Shown piece after piece: positions 1 through 13,005 of a DNA stretch of 64,000 bases. The notes beneath the pieces were generated by a model, which saw nothing but the letters and a program-made list of their open reading frames with translations, was not told the origin of the DNA and searched no databases. The stretch is from Nautilus pompilius. Its lineage: Eukaryota > Mollusca > Cephalopoda > Nautilida > Nautilidae. The stretch is taken from assembly GCA_018389105.1 (NCBI GenBank), contig JACATO010000305.1:248001-312000 (forward strand), read 5' to 3'. A program made the translations under genes and the position numbers. Position 1 is the stretch's first letter. Every line of letters starts with the position of its first letter.

Positions 1-3000
1 TCTGTGCTTCTCCCCGATGGCGTACGGGCCACCATCCTCTCTGTGGTGAGACAAACAGTGGCACCCCGAAAGCCTTTATACGACCGACTGAAACATTGCA
101 GGTGGAGACCCTCAGCATCCCAGGAAAGGCGCTGGCTTCATTCGTCGGTGTCCCTCTCCCGAGCCCGAGTCTCACAGCAGCCGGAACGGGGCGGGGTAAC
201 TCGCCACCCAGGTTCCAGTTGTCTCCTGCCCACCACACCATCCATCGAAGGGTTGGAACAACAGTAACGTTTTGAGGAGAAAGGGGTTAATTGATTACCA
301 AAGGTGTTGTGCTTACCTGCCTGGTCGGTGGGAGGCGGCGGCGGAAGTCCTTGACGAATCCCCGTTAAACGACGACTCTTCAGAACACCTGACAATGAAG
401 AGGGTACAGTTGCTTTCGTGCTGTTTTCTTATCCCTTAACAGGTGAAAACCGGGAGAAAGCCACATCACCGTAATCGCATAGGGCCGGGTTAGATCTGAA
501 CGTCCCGGTATATAGGCATATATGTTTAGAAGGGAGACAACTCTTGGATGACGGTTCCACCGTTTGGCAATAAAACGACAACATCATGATCTGGATATAC
601 AGCGGCATGGACAGAGAAACTGGTACTTTATTCGTTTTAGACTCTTCTCTTTAATTCTAATCCTTTTGTTTTAGATTTGGTTGTTTTGCTTAATAAATTA
701 TTTTAAATTCAACCAGATCAATTCGTTCTTCCTTAAAGATTCTCCGCGTTCGGTAAAATTAACTCGCAGCGGCTACTGAGACCCAAATTCTTCAGCAGCA
801 GCGACTTTAATTGTTTTACCGAGCAGATTTGTGAGGTGGCGCTGACGGACAGAATCTACCTCCGCCCGCGCGATGTCAGGGAGCTGTTGCTGAATCCGCC
901 GATAATTAGGAAGCTGGTCGTTTTCCTATCTTTTCCGGCAATCGCCGCTATCTACTGAAGAGAGATGTGCTGTTTAAAGGGGTGCTACTTACCAGTCGGA
1001 TTGGTTCATTTCGATCCCTTTGTTGTTGATTCGCCAAAGTGCACGAAACCTAACAAACGAATGGAACAAAATGGGAAGTTAAATGGGGCCAGATGATGAT
1101 CAGGGCGGGGATGTTGCGCAGAAGTACTGCTGTAACTATCTTCTACTGTCTGTTCGGAGCTGTTTTCTCCGATGAGTTTATTAAACACGAGCAGCAGCGT
1201 CTTGGGGTCCATCGTCATTTATCCACAAATCTATTTAAATAAAAGCATTTCCTGTACAGCGAACAAAAATGAAACTTCATTAATTTCTGTAACTCATTTA
1301 TTCACATTAATCTGTAAGGTATTCGATCTTCGAGTTCTTGTGATGTACCAACGCGGAGAAGAGAGAACAATGTGTTTGTTTTTCAGCTCAGAGACGAGCG
1401 CAAGGGGAAACTGCATCTTTCCTGCCCATGGGATACTTCCCTTCTATCTCACGCTGACTTCTACAGGGGCAGACAACCCTCCCTCACCTATAAACAGCCA
1501 GGACTCACCCTGACACTTTCCAATCTGCATGTCCAGAGAATACAGTTTCGCTTGGACACTTGCACTAGAATTTGGTTAATTCCCCAGTCTCAGCCGCTAA
1601 GTTTCTTTCTCATCTCGAAGAGTTTAAGAAAAGGAACAATTACCTAGGAGGCCCAGCCTGATCAAGCTACATACGTATTTAAATAATTTATTCAGGTAGC
1701 TTATAATACTTTAAATAGAATGTATATTTTGCGTTTTTCCATCTTTTCATCTCCACCCTACAGTTCAGGCGGACTCTTCCTCTCTCCCTCCACGTGAACT
1801 CGGCCTTTCTGCATCTCGTAGATGTCGTATCCGGGTTGATGAACGTTCTGCCTCCCTGCTCAGAATCTGACTGTACGTTCGTTACGATGAGAAGTCCGAT
1901 AGCCATTGTCCATCGTTCCAAACTCCACTTTACCCCAGTCGTTTACAGCTTCGAGCTGCATAAATTCTGTAACTCCCCATGTCCACATCGTCCATCCGTT
2001 CTTACCAGACAGACCCCAGCCGTCCGCCTACCGGCCTCTATTCCTAGAGTTTCCCCCGATTGGGCAACATTCGTTTGGCAATTAATGTGGGTTCAGATTT
2101 CTAAAATTATAAATATTGTGAGAATAATGAAAACTCCGACCATAATCAACTCGGAATAACGCGGCAAACCAATTAGCAGAAATCATTTTAGACCATTTTT
2201 ATCAGTGCCCTTCGCTTCGAACGGTTCTAAGACGTCCATTGCACTTTTATTAACAGCAAATAAGCCGAGTCCCAGACTCTTCTTTTTACATTCTTAAGTA
2301 AAGGTCCCCATCCCTCAACGTTATTTACAAGATCGGACTAAAACTGACAGGTTCAGATGAAGACACATTACATAAAGTAAACGTTACAAATAATAACATT
2401 AAGAAGAAAACACAGGATAAGAGTTTCTCACCTGGAGTTGTCGTTCTGTCGTCCGGGCTCGGGTGTGAGTAGAATGTCTGACTCGATTGTTTTTATATGC
2501 TGTGGGCGAGTTTTTATGAATCTGATGTGATTCAGTGGAAAATAACGTACTTTCACTTTATCAAGAACTTGTCGTTAGGTTTTTGTGACAGATACAAAGA
2601 ATAAAACCGACCAAACTCATCATTGCAGATATTCTATTTCCACAGACATCGAAGCCTCTTCTCTTTAATGTTGTAAGGGAAGAAAATACGAAACGTGGGA
2701 ACCAGACATAATGGGTTGCTTCAGTGTAACTATACCATTTTGCTCTTCACCAGGTCATCGTGGGTGGACGGCATCTATTTATAGTTCGATGTGTATGTGT
2801 CTCGGAAAATCCCTTGTGGGGGCCTTGATTAATAAATGGTGTGGGATCTGCTTCCGTGATAGTGTTTACTCCATTGAGCGAAGATCCAGGAAGACAAAGC
2901 GCCGTAAAGAGAGTGCACGTGCGTCATCCATTGCAGTCCCCGCATCCTTCTTTCTTCGTACTTCCTTGTAGCTGCATTTCTGAAAACGATAAGTTCCAAC

Positions 3001-3899
3001 GGTTTGTTTCCTTCCGTTGTTATTGTATGGAGGGAAATAATTGGAGTTCAAGTGATTGCTAACAGCAGTGGGTCAGGGGTTGCTGGGAGCATGTTGGGAG
3101 GATGGAGAGGGAAGCCCTCCGCAAACCGTGTCGCACCGGCCGAAAGTCTCGCCCTCGGGAAGAAACTTAACCTTTTCCCTCTGGCAGTGAGAAAAACTCG
3201 AGATCTCACAGCCAGTCAGTGGACTTTCCTGCTGTCGAGAAGTCTTTTCTCCATCCATGGCCATGAAGGGCTGCACTGGCCAGTTGCCCTCAGTCCGCAA
3301 AAGGGGCGGAGCCACTGAACCTTGAAGGATTTCTGCCGTCCTCAGTTACCTGTCGTTTGCCCGAGTTCGAATGACATTTCACCTGCGTGGAGTCAGAGGG
3401 CATCGCCTGCGCTTCTCTCCACCTTTGCGTCACTCAAGACGCCGAATAAAGCTTTTGTGAATTTGAAATTACATAAGGTTTCTTTTAATTTTAAATAAGT
3501 AGGAACCAAATAAACATCATTACATATTTTTGTGTGTAGGTTTACGTGTATAGACATATTTAACAAACTCTATGGTGAGCCCGAGGGGCCAGGAGGTCCC
3601 GTCGGTGGCCAATGTAGGGTTGGAGAGGGCGAGGGGATAAGGCTCAACAAGGGGCTGAATAGAGTAGACTCCCAGACGTTTCGCTCTTCTAACCCACGAA
3701 ACTCTATGAATCAAACCTTTTCCTTTTTTTTAAAAAAAGGGAGAAAGTAGAAAAGACAGAATGGCGGCTTTCCCCACTTTACAACTCGTTTGGTCTGGTT
3801 TGTCATTAAATCAAAGGAAAAGAGACCGGCGCGGGCCCCTTCCAGGCCCGTGACGACTTATTAGGAATTTCTCGAAACACTCAAGCCGACATCAAGTGG
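1..3899. other. Upstream DNA without a confident gene
   Basis: Mixed-composition sequence. Apart from the possible minus-strand leader near 2430-2500, two weak coding candidates were seen: a plus-strand open frame at about 742-959 that ends in a hydrophobic tail (RKLVVFLSFPAIAAIY) but has no Met, and the minus-strand frame at 1218-1006. Neither has recognisable homology. Confidence 0.4.
2426..2497 (-). promoter_or_regulatory. Possible minus-strand promoter and short leader exon
   Basis: Read on the minus strand, TATAAAA (from 2497) is followed by about 60 nt ending CTCCAG|GTGAGA, a good 5' splice site with its last exon base at 2432. This is the pattern of a TATA promoter with a short non-coding first exon of a gene running left out of the window. 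A possible coding start on the same strand is ATG at 1218, preceded by a pyrimidine-rich acceptor. No homology supports it. Confidence 0.25.
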
Positions 3900-4440
3900 T
3901 GCTGGCCGAATCAGCGTACCACAAAGCAGCTCGGGGGATACGACAGGGGAGCCCTCTAGGTGCTATACTATTTCATGAAAGCGGAGACGCTGGTCTGTAC
4001 GATTCGTTGGATCAGAATAATCCACGGGACGCGTAAGCAGATGGCATCGCGATAGCATTTGGAAACATTAGCACTATGGAGACGGTCTTTTCTGTGCTAA
4101 GAGTCCACGAAGCTGCATCTGGTGCCCGAACAGACAAAACCAAGACAGGAAGAACGTCCTGGTGGGGGGGGGGTGGATTTACGACCGACCAGACAGTGCG
4201 GCTAACAAGTGGAATAGAGACCAACCTTAAGAACGGGGCATGGCCTTACGACTTTGCCCAAGTATAAACACAGCCACGGGTAACTGGAAACAGGTAACAG
4301 ACTAAAGTAAAACTAGAATAAAGGGTTGGAAATCCCAGAACTTGAGCTATAAAGGTAGAGAAGCCATTACAAATAGCCTTAATCACCCAACGCCTATGGC
4401 AGGGACAAAACAATACGAGTACCTAGGCAGTCCATCAAAC
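3900..4440 (+). mobile_element. Decayed non-LTR retrotransposon reverse transcriptase
   Basis: In one plus frame the sequence reads ARGIRQGSPLGAILF, the RT block normally written RG.RQG.PLSPLLF. It is followed by ADGIAIAF where the catalytic YADD box should be, then an ASGARTDKTKTG segment and, after frame breaks, QYEYLGS. This order is that of LINE reverse transcriptase. The catalytic box is mutated and the frame is interrupted, so it is a dead fragment. The clade was not determined. Confidence 0.6.
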
Positions 4441-4815
4441 CATGGGCCCTGACCTCTTCAACTTGGCATGGTGAGACAGAAAGACTTGGTCGGTAAACAG
4501 ACGTCCCACGTCCCCTGGGACCAAGGACAACTGAACATCGTAGACAGATTCACAGGGACAAATAAAGGCGCAACAAATAACGACTCCCTTAGAAGCGATA
4601 ACCAGCAATGGTAAAGTGGCAAGCACTGACCCCAGAAATATCGCTAGGGACGAGGGCTTAGAGATGAAGCACACACCCACTGTGTGACAAATTAAGAGAA
4701 ATAGGCTCCGAGGAGAAGACGACAGAACGAGAATGATCGAGGACATGTTGCGGGACCCGAACCAGCAGATGGTTGAGGCAAGAACAAAAAACAAGCTGAA
4801 AACCGCGAATTTGGC

Positions 4816-5882
4816 GGAGCCCGGCCAGGTTACTCCGCGCTCCCTAGACACGGTGCCGTGGACGGAGCCCGGCCAGGTTACTCCGCGCTCCCTAGACACG
4901 GTGCCGTGGACGGAGCCCTTACTCCGCGCTCCCTAGACACCGTGCCGTGGACGGAGCCCGGCCAGGTTACTCCGCGCTCCCTAGACACGGTGCCATGGAC
5001 GGAGCCCGGCCAGGTTACTCCGCGCTCCCTAGACACCGTGCCGTGGACGGAGCCCCTACTCCGCGCTCCCTAGACACGGTGCCGTGGACGGAGCCCGGCC
5101 AGGTTACTCCGCGCTCCCTAGACACGGTGCCGTGGATGGAGCCCGGCCAGGTTACTCCGCGCTCCCTAGACACGGTGCCATGGACGGAGCCCGGCCAGGT
5201 TACTCCGCGCTCCCTAGACACGGTGCCGTAGACGGAGCCCTTACTCCGCGCTCCCTAGACACGGTGCCGTGGACGGAGCCCTTACTCCGCGCTCCCTAGA
5301 CACCGTGCCGTGGACGGAGCCCCTACTCCGCGCTCCCTAGACACGGTGCCGTGGACGGAGCCCGGCCAGGTTACTCCGCGCTCCCTAGACACGGTGCCGT
5401 GGATGGAGCCCGGCCAGGTTACTCCGCGCTCCCTAGACACGGTGCCATGGACGGAGCCCGGCCAGGTTACTCCGCGCTCCCTAGACACGGTGCCGTGGAT
5501 GGAGCCCGGCCAGGTTACTCCGCGCTCCCTAGACACGGTGCCATGGACGGAGCCCTTACTCCGGCCAGGTTACTCCGCGCTCCCTAGACACGGTGCCGTG
5601 GACGGAGCCCGGCCAGGTTACTCCGCGCTCCCTAGACACGGTGCCGTGGACGGAGCCCTTACTCCGCGCTCCCTAGACACGGTGCCGTCGACGGAGCCCG
5701 GCCAGGTTACTCCGCGCTCCCTAGACACGGTGCCATGGACAGAGCCCTTACTCCGCGCTCCCTAGACACGGTGCCGTGGATGGAGCCCGGCCAGGTTACT
5801 CCGCGCTCCCTAGACACGGTGCCATGGACGGAGCCCTTACTCCGGCCAGGTTACTCCGCGCTCCCTAGACACGGTGCCGTGG
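4816..5882 (+). repeat. GC-rich minisatellite, about 23 units of 48 and 41 bp
   Basis: Tandem units contain CTCCCTAGACACGGTGCCGT. Two main lengths alternate: 48 bp, and 41 bp lacking a GGCCAGG block. There are also a few hybrid units with a partial second copy. Point variants (ACGG/ACCG, CGTGG/CATGG/CGTCG) are shared between distant units, which suggests unequal exchange. Open frames within it on both strands are by-products of the 48-bp period. It lies 0.7 kb upstream of gene A. Confidence 0.93.
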
Positions 5883-6591
5883 CGACAAATATGGGCCCGC
5901 AGTCAAAACAGAACCAGACTCCTGACGTCCAGTGGGAGATAGTAGGCGAGGTTCCCCGACAGGTGCAAACGAACACACCTGGAACCTTTGTCTGTCCCGC
6001 AATTCACTCGCCGACGCGGTAGTGGAGTGGATAACTTAGTGGAGTGCGACACCACGCGGGGAGGGCTCGTAACACGTGCGTTCTGATCAGTCCTCTCCAG
6101 GTCGCCCCGCGCACAGATCCTTGCTGACCGTCTATAAGGTGCACATCACAACCCGGTCGGACCGTACCGCGATAACCGGAAGAGGGAGTTATTTGAGCCC
6201 ACGCCGGTCCACGCGCGTCTGCCCCACCACGTGACCACAGACTGATTACCCGACTACGGACAGAAACGCAACACAAATTCACGTTCGATTTAACCTGTTT
6301 CATTCCGCCCACCTGGGGAAAGGACAGGGGCAGGGCTGCCCGTTAACCCTCCGCGGGCCCTGTCACCCACCCGTGTGTAGAGCGATTGCCCACACAGCCG
6401 TTACCGAGGGCCGGCAGGAGGCTATTATCGATCTATCGAGCACCTACCTACCTGTGTGTCTACCTGTTCGTTATGCGCGTTCCCGGGCCGGGCGGAAAAC
6501 GGGTCAGCTCCGTATGTGTTCTGTTTGTCCTTTAACCGCCGCGTAGAGGATAAAAGGAGGCGCGAGAACTCGGATACCTGCCCGCCCGACG
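5883..6591. other. GC-rich region upstream of gene A
   Basis: About 700 bp between the minisatellite and the gene A ATG. It is CpG-rich and probably contains the promoter and 5' UTR. No coding frame of merit was seen. Confidence 0.4.
6549..6556 (+). promoter_or_regulatory. TATA-like box upstream of gene A start codon
   Basis: GATAAAAG in a GC-rich stretch 36 nt before the ATG. If used, the 5' UTR would be only about 10 nt, so the true start may be further upstream. This is an inference from one motif. Confidence 0.25.
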
Positions 6592-6927
6592 ATGGCCGTG
6601 GCCAGCGGTCGGGAGAACCCATCCTACAAGTACAGCTTCGCCTACGAGCAGGCCACGCTGTACGAGTACAAGTTCGAGCGGCAGGCCGTACCTGACCCGG
6701 TCCATCCGTGCTACAGGTGCAACAGGGCGACCCGCGCTGACGAACAGGTGGACGTGGGCGTCCTCTTCCACAAGTCCTGCTTCCGCTGCAGGATCTGCGG
6801 CGTCCCGCTCACCGCGCAGACCTTCTATCGGAGCGACCTGGGCGGGGATGCGGACAGAGAGATCTACTGCAGAACTCACGTCGGCAAGGCGGCCGGGGAG
6901 GTCCGGGCGGCCAGCGAGGCGCAGCAG
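6592..6927 (+). CDS. Gene A exon 1: N-terminus and LIM domain
   Basis: 112 codons ending in phase 0 at a strong donor (CAG|GTAAGT). A tyrosine-rich leader of about 35 residues precedes one complete LIM finger with spacing C-x2-C-x16-H-x2-C-x2-C-x2-C-x23-C-x2-H (residues 40-96). All eight zinc ligands are present, so both zinc sites should form. The second loop is three residues longer than in gene B. The rest of the gene lies beyond an 11.6-kb intron. Confidence 0.88.
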
Positions 6928-9900
6928 GTAAGTCGAATCATCATCCCGCCGCCCTCAGTAGCCATGCCAACACTGGCGGCTGTTTTACTCCTTAGACGGT
7001 CACGGTCTGACAGGTGTACAGTTTCCACACCTGGTTAAACTCGGATGAAGTCGGTTTTACATCTACGCAAACACAAAGAAGGAAGATGGCATTTGTTTGC
7101 CGAACAATAAGAATGTGTTCGGTGTGCGACCGATGTACAGTCAGTCGCCTGTAATTACACCTACCTTGTAAAATAGCTTTTCATTTAAATTACAGACAAA
7201 CCCTGCATCAACATCGAAATAGTTTTTAAAATGTGTGTATTGTAGAACCATTTTGGTTAGAACTACATCAACTTAGTGTATGAGCAGGTGCAAGGCAAGC
7301 ACGACAGACTGATGGTGATGAATCATTTTCAGCTGTAGCTAAATCAGTGCAGCACCGAGAAGATCGGTGTCACCCCTGACTACTGATTTGAGTATTGTGT
7401 TTAAGTTACCTGGCTTTGTTTTGAAGGGGTAACTGCTCTCCATCCGACATACCGTCTCTCTAAAATGCCTATTATCCAGGCAGTAGTATTCGTCTTTTCT
7501 CCCCCCCCCCAGCACATTTTTTTCAGGATGAATTAAAATATTAAAATATTGTTTTGGCTTCTGAAATCACAACAGTATTTTTCACATCTACATCATGTGC
7601 ATGGAAGGTAAAATAATAATAATAATATCTTTGTCGGCGTGTAACGAGTTTTTTAAAAATGCATGATGGTAGGTGATGTATTGGTACTGCAGGTACCACA
7701 CATGCTCAATACAGTGACCTTTTTTCTTTCAAGTTAGCTGTTTGGTCTGCATCCTGAATCAGGCAGGATGCACTGTTTCTTTTACACTTTGAAAAGATAC
7801 AAATCTCATCTTTGTTTAATCTTGCGCGTGTGGAGAAGCCTGAGTCGGAGAGACGTGCTACCATGTGTAACTGAAATTAAAGGGGTCAGGGTTATGGTGT
7901 AAAGGGAACCAAGCAAACTATACTGAAGCACATGAACAAATAATAAACTTACTGCCATACAATTAATTGTCATGGTCCATTGGTGTCTCTACCCAAAGTA
8001 TTAATGCACGTTGTGCATGCGGTATGAAATAAGGTTGTATTCGGGACAGAATTTTTCTTATTGCCAGTCTTTATGCTAAGTCATGTGACGAAACACTTTT
8101 CTGAACACCACTTTACCATACCCAGATTGATAGCAAACATGATTCAAGCTGCTATGGCAAAAAGATCTGTTGCACAACAATTGAATCGTCAACAGATCGA
8201 TAGTGAAGCTAGTTGTCTGTCTGCTTCCTGCTTCTTTGTTTATATCTAATGCCCTTACAATTTTTTAAAAATTATTTGAAATATGCTAAATACAAGAATA
8301 TTTTCAGTAATGTTTTATGAAAACATCTATGCTAACTTGTATCTCCAAATTACAATGTTTTTGTGCTCGTAAAACTATGTAAACAAAACTTTCTTGGTTA
8401 ATTATGTAATATTGATTATTGTGTCTTAGATGACTTTTTAAACATGGTAGAACTTACCTGGATATTATATCTGTGAGCAAAGATTTTATTAACCCTCTGT
8501 AAACCATATCAGTTTCTACCTTAACCTGTAAACGATCAGTGGTTGGTTAACTGGCTGTATATTTTGTCAATGCACTTGTTATGCAAAACATGTGGGGCTG
8601 AAGCTTTGCTGTTGTGAAAGGCAATGGCTCAACACCTTTCAAGTAGGTACTACAGATTTGAAGGGTCAGGTGATGTACAGGGGACTGAAATGGCTGAAAA
8701 TCACACTGCTATTCCTTTATGTATCATGGCTTTATTTCTGTGTGACAAGCCAACAACACTGCTGCCTGAACTTTAGTTATTTTGTGAATGACAACAGAAT
8801 GTGGTCATTTGTTTGCTTGTGGTTTGGGAATGGATGGGGTCCGCCTGCAATACTTGTGGAAAGCCAAGCGACCCCCTGATTTTGATCAGGAAAGTTGCTA
8901 CAGGAATTACAAATGCTGGTTATTGATGTATCCAGAGAAAATCCACGTCATTGGACCGGTATAAATGCAAGAATTAACTTTGCAAGTCCAAAGTATTGCC
9001 AGCTAGCATTTAACTCGTTCCCTGATGACCGATTTACCACCACTATTCCTTTTAAATCTCAATTATTACTGCATATATTATTAATTTGTTTTAATTGGGC
9101 AGAAGAAAGGGGTGACGAATGTCTTAAACCTGTGATGAAAACAAAGCATTTGAAAGAAAAAGTGAATTAAGTAAAACTCATCAACATTTTGATAATTAAT
9201 TGCTGTGCTAATTTTAACCAGTGTTCCTGGGTACATAATTGTGGCTCCCTATTAGTGCAAAAAAGGGATTTTTCTAATTCTGTTTTCACTATTTCTAGCT
9301 AAAGACAAACAAATTTTCCTATATGCTATTTTATGTTTGTGGACCTCAAATTTCAGACTCCCTGGTTCACACATTTTAAAACAATGGACTAAATGAATTC
9401 TAACAGCTGGATTGTGAAGCTAATTCTTTTCTCCTATCATTTCTTGATCTCCCTTCACATCAGCCATTCAGATTGTCAGCTACCACATTTAGTACATGCC
9501 TCTGTGATTTTCTGGACAACCAATTTGTCACTTTGAACCAGCTGTAGTACTTGTGATGGGCTCTCAGCAACTGCAGTCACAAGTCCAGAGACATCTTGGC
9601 CTGACATAAGCTGACCTTTCTGAGCCCTACAAGGAACTGTTGTTACAGATACACAACAAGCTGACGATTCTCAAATTTAAGTGGTGCATAAAACTATTAA
9701 TCGAGCAGATGACTTTCTGTGTGTTAGTGGAAATTGGTGTATTAATATTTCAGAATCTGCAGTTAACCCTTAAGCTGTCTGGAATGTTGGACCACTGACA
9801 AATAAAATTAATTAGGATTTATTTTTAGCCGACACTTGAGTAGAGTCTCTTTTGCTTTACTTGAGACTATATATGACTGGGGGGGCAGTCTCCATTCTTA

Positions 9901-12900
9901 ACTCATTATTACCCTTTCTTCTTTTTTTTTTAATTGTTACTACTTGAAATAGACTGAAGTGATCAACGTCTAATTGGTGCTAAAGGTTGTAATCATTGGT
10001 ATTCAGTGTTTTTTTTTCCAGCATATTATTTTTACATAACAGATTTAATCAGATCAAAACACACACACGCACACAGGCACACACACGGAGGTGTAGTTTC
10101 AGCTTAATAAATGTCCTTGAATCCTTTAATTTCTATCCAGAGTTGACATTCTACTGTATGGTTGTCATCTGAATTTCCTGTCTTTCTCAGTTTAAATGTT
10201 GCTAGTTAAGTTATATTGTGATAGGTGTATGTGTGTATATCCCTGTGTACATTAAACCAGTGGTATTTGTTCTAGATCAGTCTACAGACAATGGGTAGGG
10301 CATTCCCAAAACCCATTTTAAAGTGTGTGGTCATGTGTCAGAAGTTTCTGACTCGTTGCTAATCTCATACAATGAGAGAGTTCCTATGAGAAAAGGTTCA
10401 GTAATCCATGAGTTTTATTTGCATTCCACATTCTCTTCTCCTGGTAGTTTTGGATGTAAGTAAGTAACGAACCTACCCCCCCCCTGGAGTAATTAAAACC
10501 ATAACCTAGCTGTGTTTTTGTTTTGTTTTCAGGATCACTGACTGCGTTAAGCAGGGGTCCCAGTCTATTCTTTACTGTTACTTACAGGTACTTAAAGCTT
10601 ATTTAGTCGACCCTGCTTAGCTTCAGGAGGCAGTTGCTTAAATCTTCATTGGTTCACCCATCCATGACCAGGTGGGTGGAATGATGTTTACAAAGAAAAA
10701 TATATTTGAAACAAAAGAAGGGCAAACAAAGGCTACTGATGCATTGATGGGTCAGAGTTTTGATAATGTTGCATAAGAGTGGATTTCGTTGAAAGAAAAT
10801 AAATGTTTTCTTCTATGGCGTAGAAAGAACAAACCAATGTGATGAAATCCCTCGTAGGTTTGCAGCTCACTTTTAAAATGTATTGCATCTTGACGATGTT
10901 TTGATCTTTTATTTAAGCATGCCTCCTTCAGAAAAACGGGCACTTTAATAATGATGACGATTGGCTTCAATTATGAAAATGGCCGTTCACTTACATGTGA
11001 ACGTCTGGGGACGGGAGTTTGGTGCAGCAACCCCCACTTTTAGGTTGAGTAACCTGGTGTCAAGGAATATCTGCGAAAAGCCGACAACTTACTACCCTCA
11101 CTCCACAGATACCTGGAAACACCCCTACCAGAACTCTTCGTTTTTAGAGAGAAGAAGCTAACAGGGAGGTATGGAGAACAGAACAGGGTTCAAACTCAGG
11201 CCCTCTCCAATGGCAGTCTATCTGTTGAGCCAGCCACCAGCCACTCGCCTACTCTCCAAGGGTAATATAATGATGACTGTTTCCAATATGTAGGTTCACG
11301 CCATCAAAAAACATTGGATATTCATTTGTGCTTAATTAAGAAACATGGATGGTCTGGGGTCTTCAAAAGATTCTGATATATTTTGTGTTTTAAGTGAAGT
11401 AAATGGAAGATGTGGAAATCCTAGGTCGGTATCTCACGAAATCCTGTTTTTATTGGTTTTATTTAAAGTACTTTACTATCTAAACAAAAACATAACATCA
11501 ACAAACCAGACTTTTAAAAGGTAGGTTTGCAAATATATTTCTACTGTAAAGATTTGTCTTTACAAATGCTAAACACGTAGATTATTTAATATATATTTTT
11601 AAGAATAACAGTAAAAATTAATCTTTAGAAACATGAAAAGAGAAGAAGAAATGTTCTATTTTTGCAGAAACTCTTAGGTTCAGTTAGTTCACCGTCTGAG
11701 GTTTCATGAAAACTGCAGTTTTCTGTTGAATCTGTACAGACTTCCTTTGTGTTGAATAACAAATGGAAGGAAAATTGAAACAAAAGATATATTGTAAACA
11801 AAAAATTATTTTTCTCTTTCCCAACCCAGCCTGTTGGGTCTGAAAGCTGGCTGTTCAACCACCTATTTTTTATTGTTTGTTTTGTGATATCCTCCCACCC
11901 TCCCTTGGGTGCTTAAAGCCACCTTATATAAAAGCCCTGTGTCACAGCCTCTTGTGAACATTCCAACCCATATTTATTTACTGTCCTTCAGCCCTGAACA
12001 TCTCCTCAAGTATCTCTGGTTGAGGATGGAAGGAGTCCAGTTACAATCAGCAAGTACATCAATAGCTTGTTTATTTTCCAAGATCCTACTTTTTAATGCA
12101 GATTATTATTATTAATAATGTTGATAATATTGTTTAAATATTAGGGCGTGATCAAACATCCAGCTTATAAGAATGTAGGCCAGCATGACTATGCATACAT
12201 AGTGCGGCTAAAGCAAACGTTCAGTCCTTGATTTTGTTTTGAGAGAGAGCGAGAGAGAATATGACTGCAGGCTGAGCAATTAAAATAAAATGAATGATGG
12301 TAGAATTACCTTTTGATAAGTTAAGGAAGCATTTGGTAGGCCTGGGGGGGGGGCTGGAGAGAAACAAAGCCCATTGATAAAATCCATAGGCCTAACAAGA
12401 CAAGTCTAGGTCAGCAGAGTTTTACAATACTCCAGGTAGCTTGCTACTTGCATTCAGATAGTTGCCATGCAAACTGAGGTGTACCTGGCTGTTTGGCCAG
12501 ATATGGGAACAGATTTATTTGGTTGGTCATTATCGTAAAGCTGAGCTTTACTGTTTAATGCATAGTAATAAATATGACTTATTATTATTATTATTATTAA
12601 TTATCAAGGTATGTAGCTAAAAACAATCAGAAATTTCTTTTGTTTTCCAAGGTTTGAATGCAGCAGAAATTACAGTTCATTGTTCTTTGTGAAAATATCT
12701 TTTAAAAACTATGGTTCAACCTCATTTACCTGAAGCCCCTCTGACCTGTCTTGTCATTTTTCTTTATTTTTGAAAGATCAAGTTGTGTTTTTTTGGGGGG
12801 TGGGTTACTGATACCTCTCTATTTGACTAGTAGTGTATTTGTATGGTAGAGGAAGAGAAAAACAGTAAGAGATTTGCTTCTCTCCAATTTTACTATCAGA

Positions 12901-12955
12901 AATAGATTTAACTGAGAGGTCGTGAGAAACATTTGACTAGATAGATTTACTTCCA

Positions 12956-13005
<50 letters not shown>

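Noticed and set aside
4733..6022. Overlapping open frames of up to 151 codons on both strands
   Set aside because: Produced by the 48-bp minisatellite; frames shift whenever a 41-bp unit occurs.
8592..8879. 95-codon hydrophobic frame
   Set aside because: It starts inside a TTAA MITE relic and extends into AT-rich intron; no splice sites or homology.
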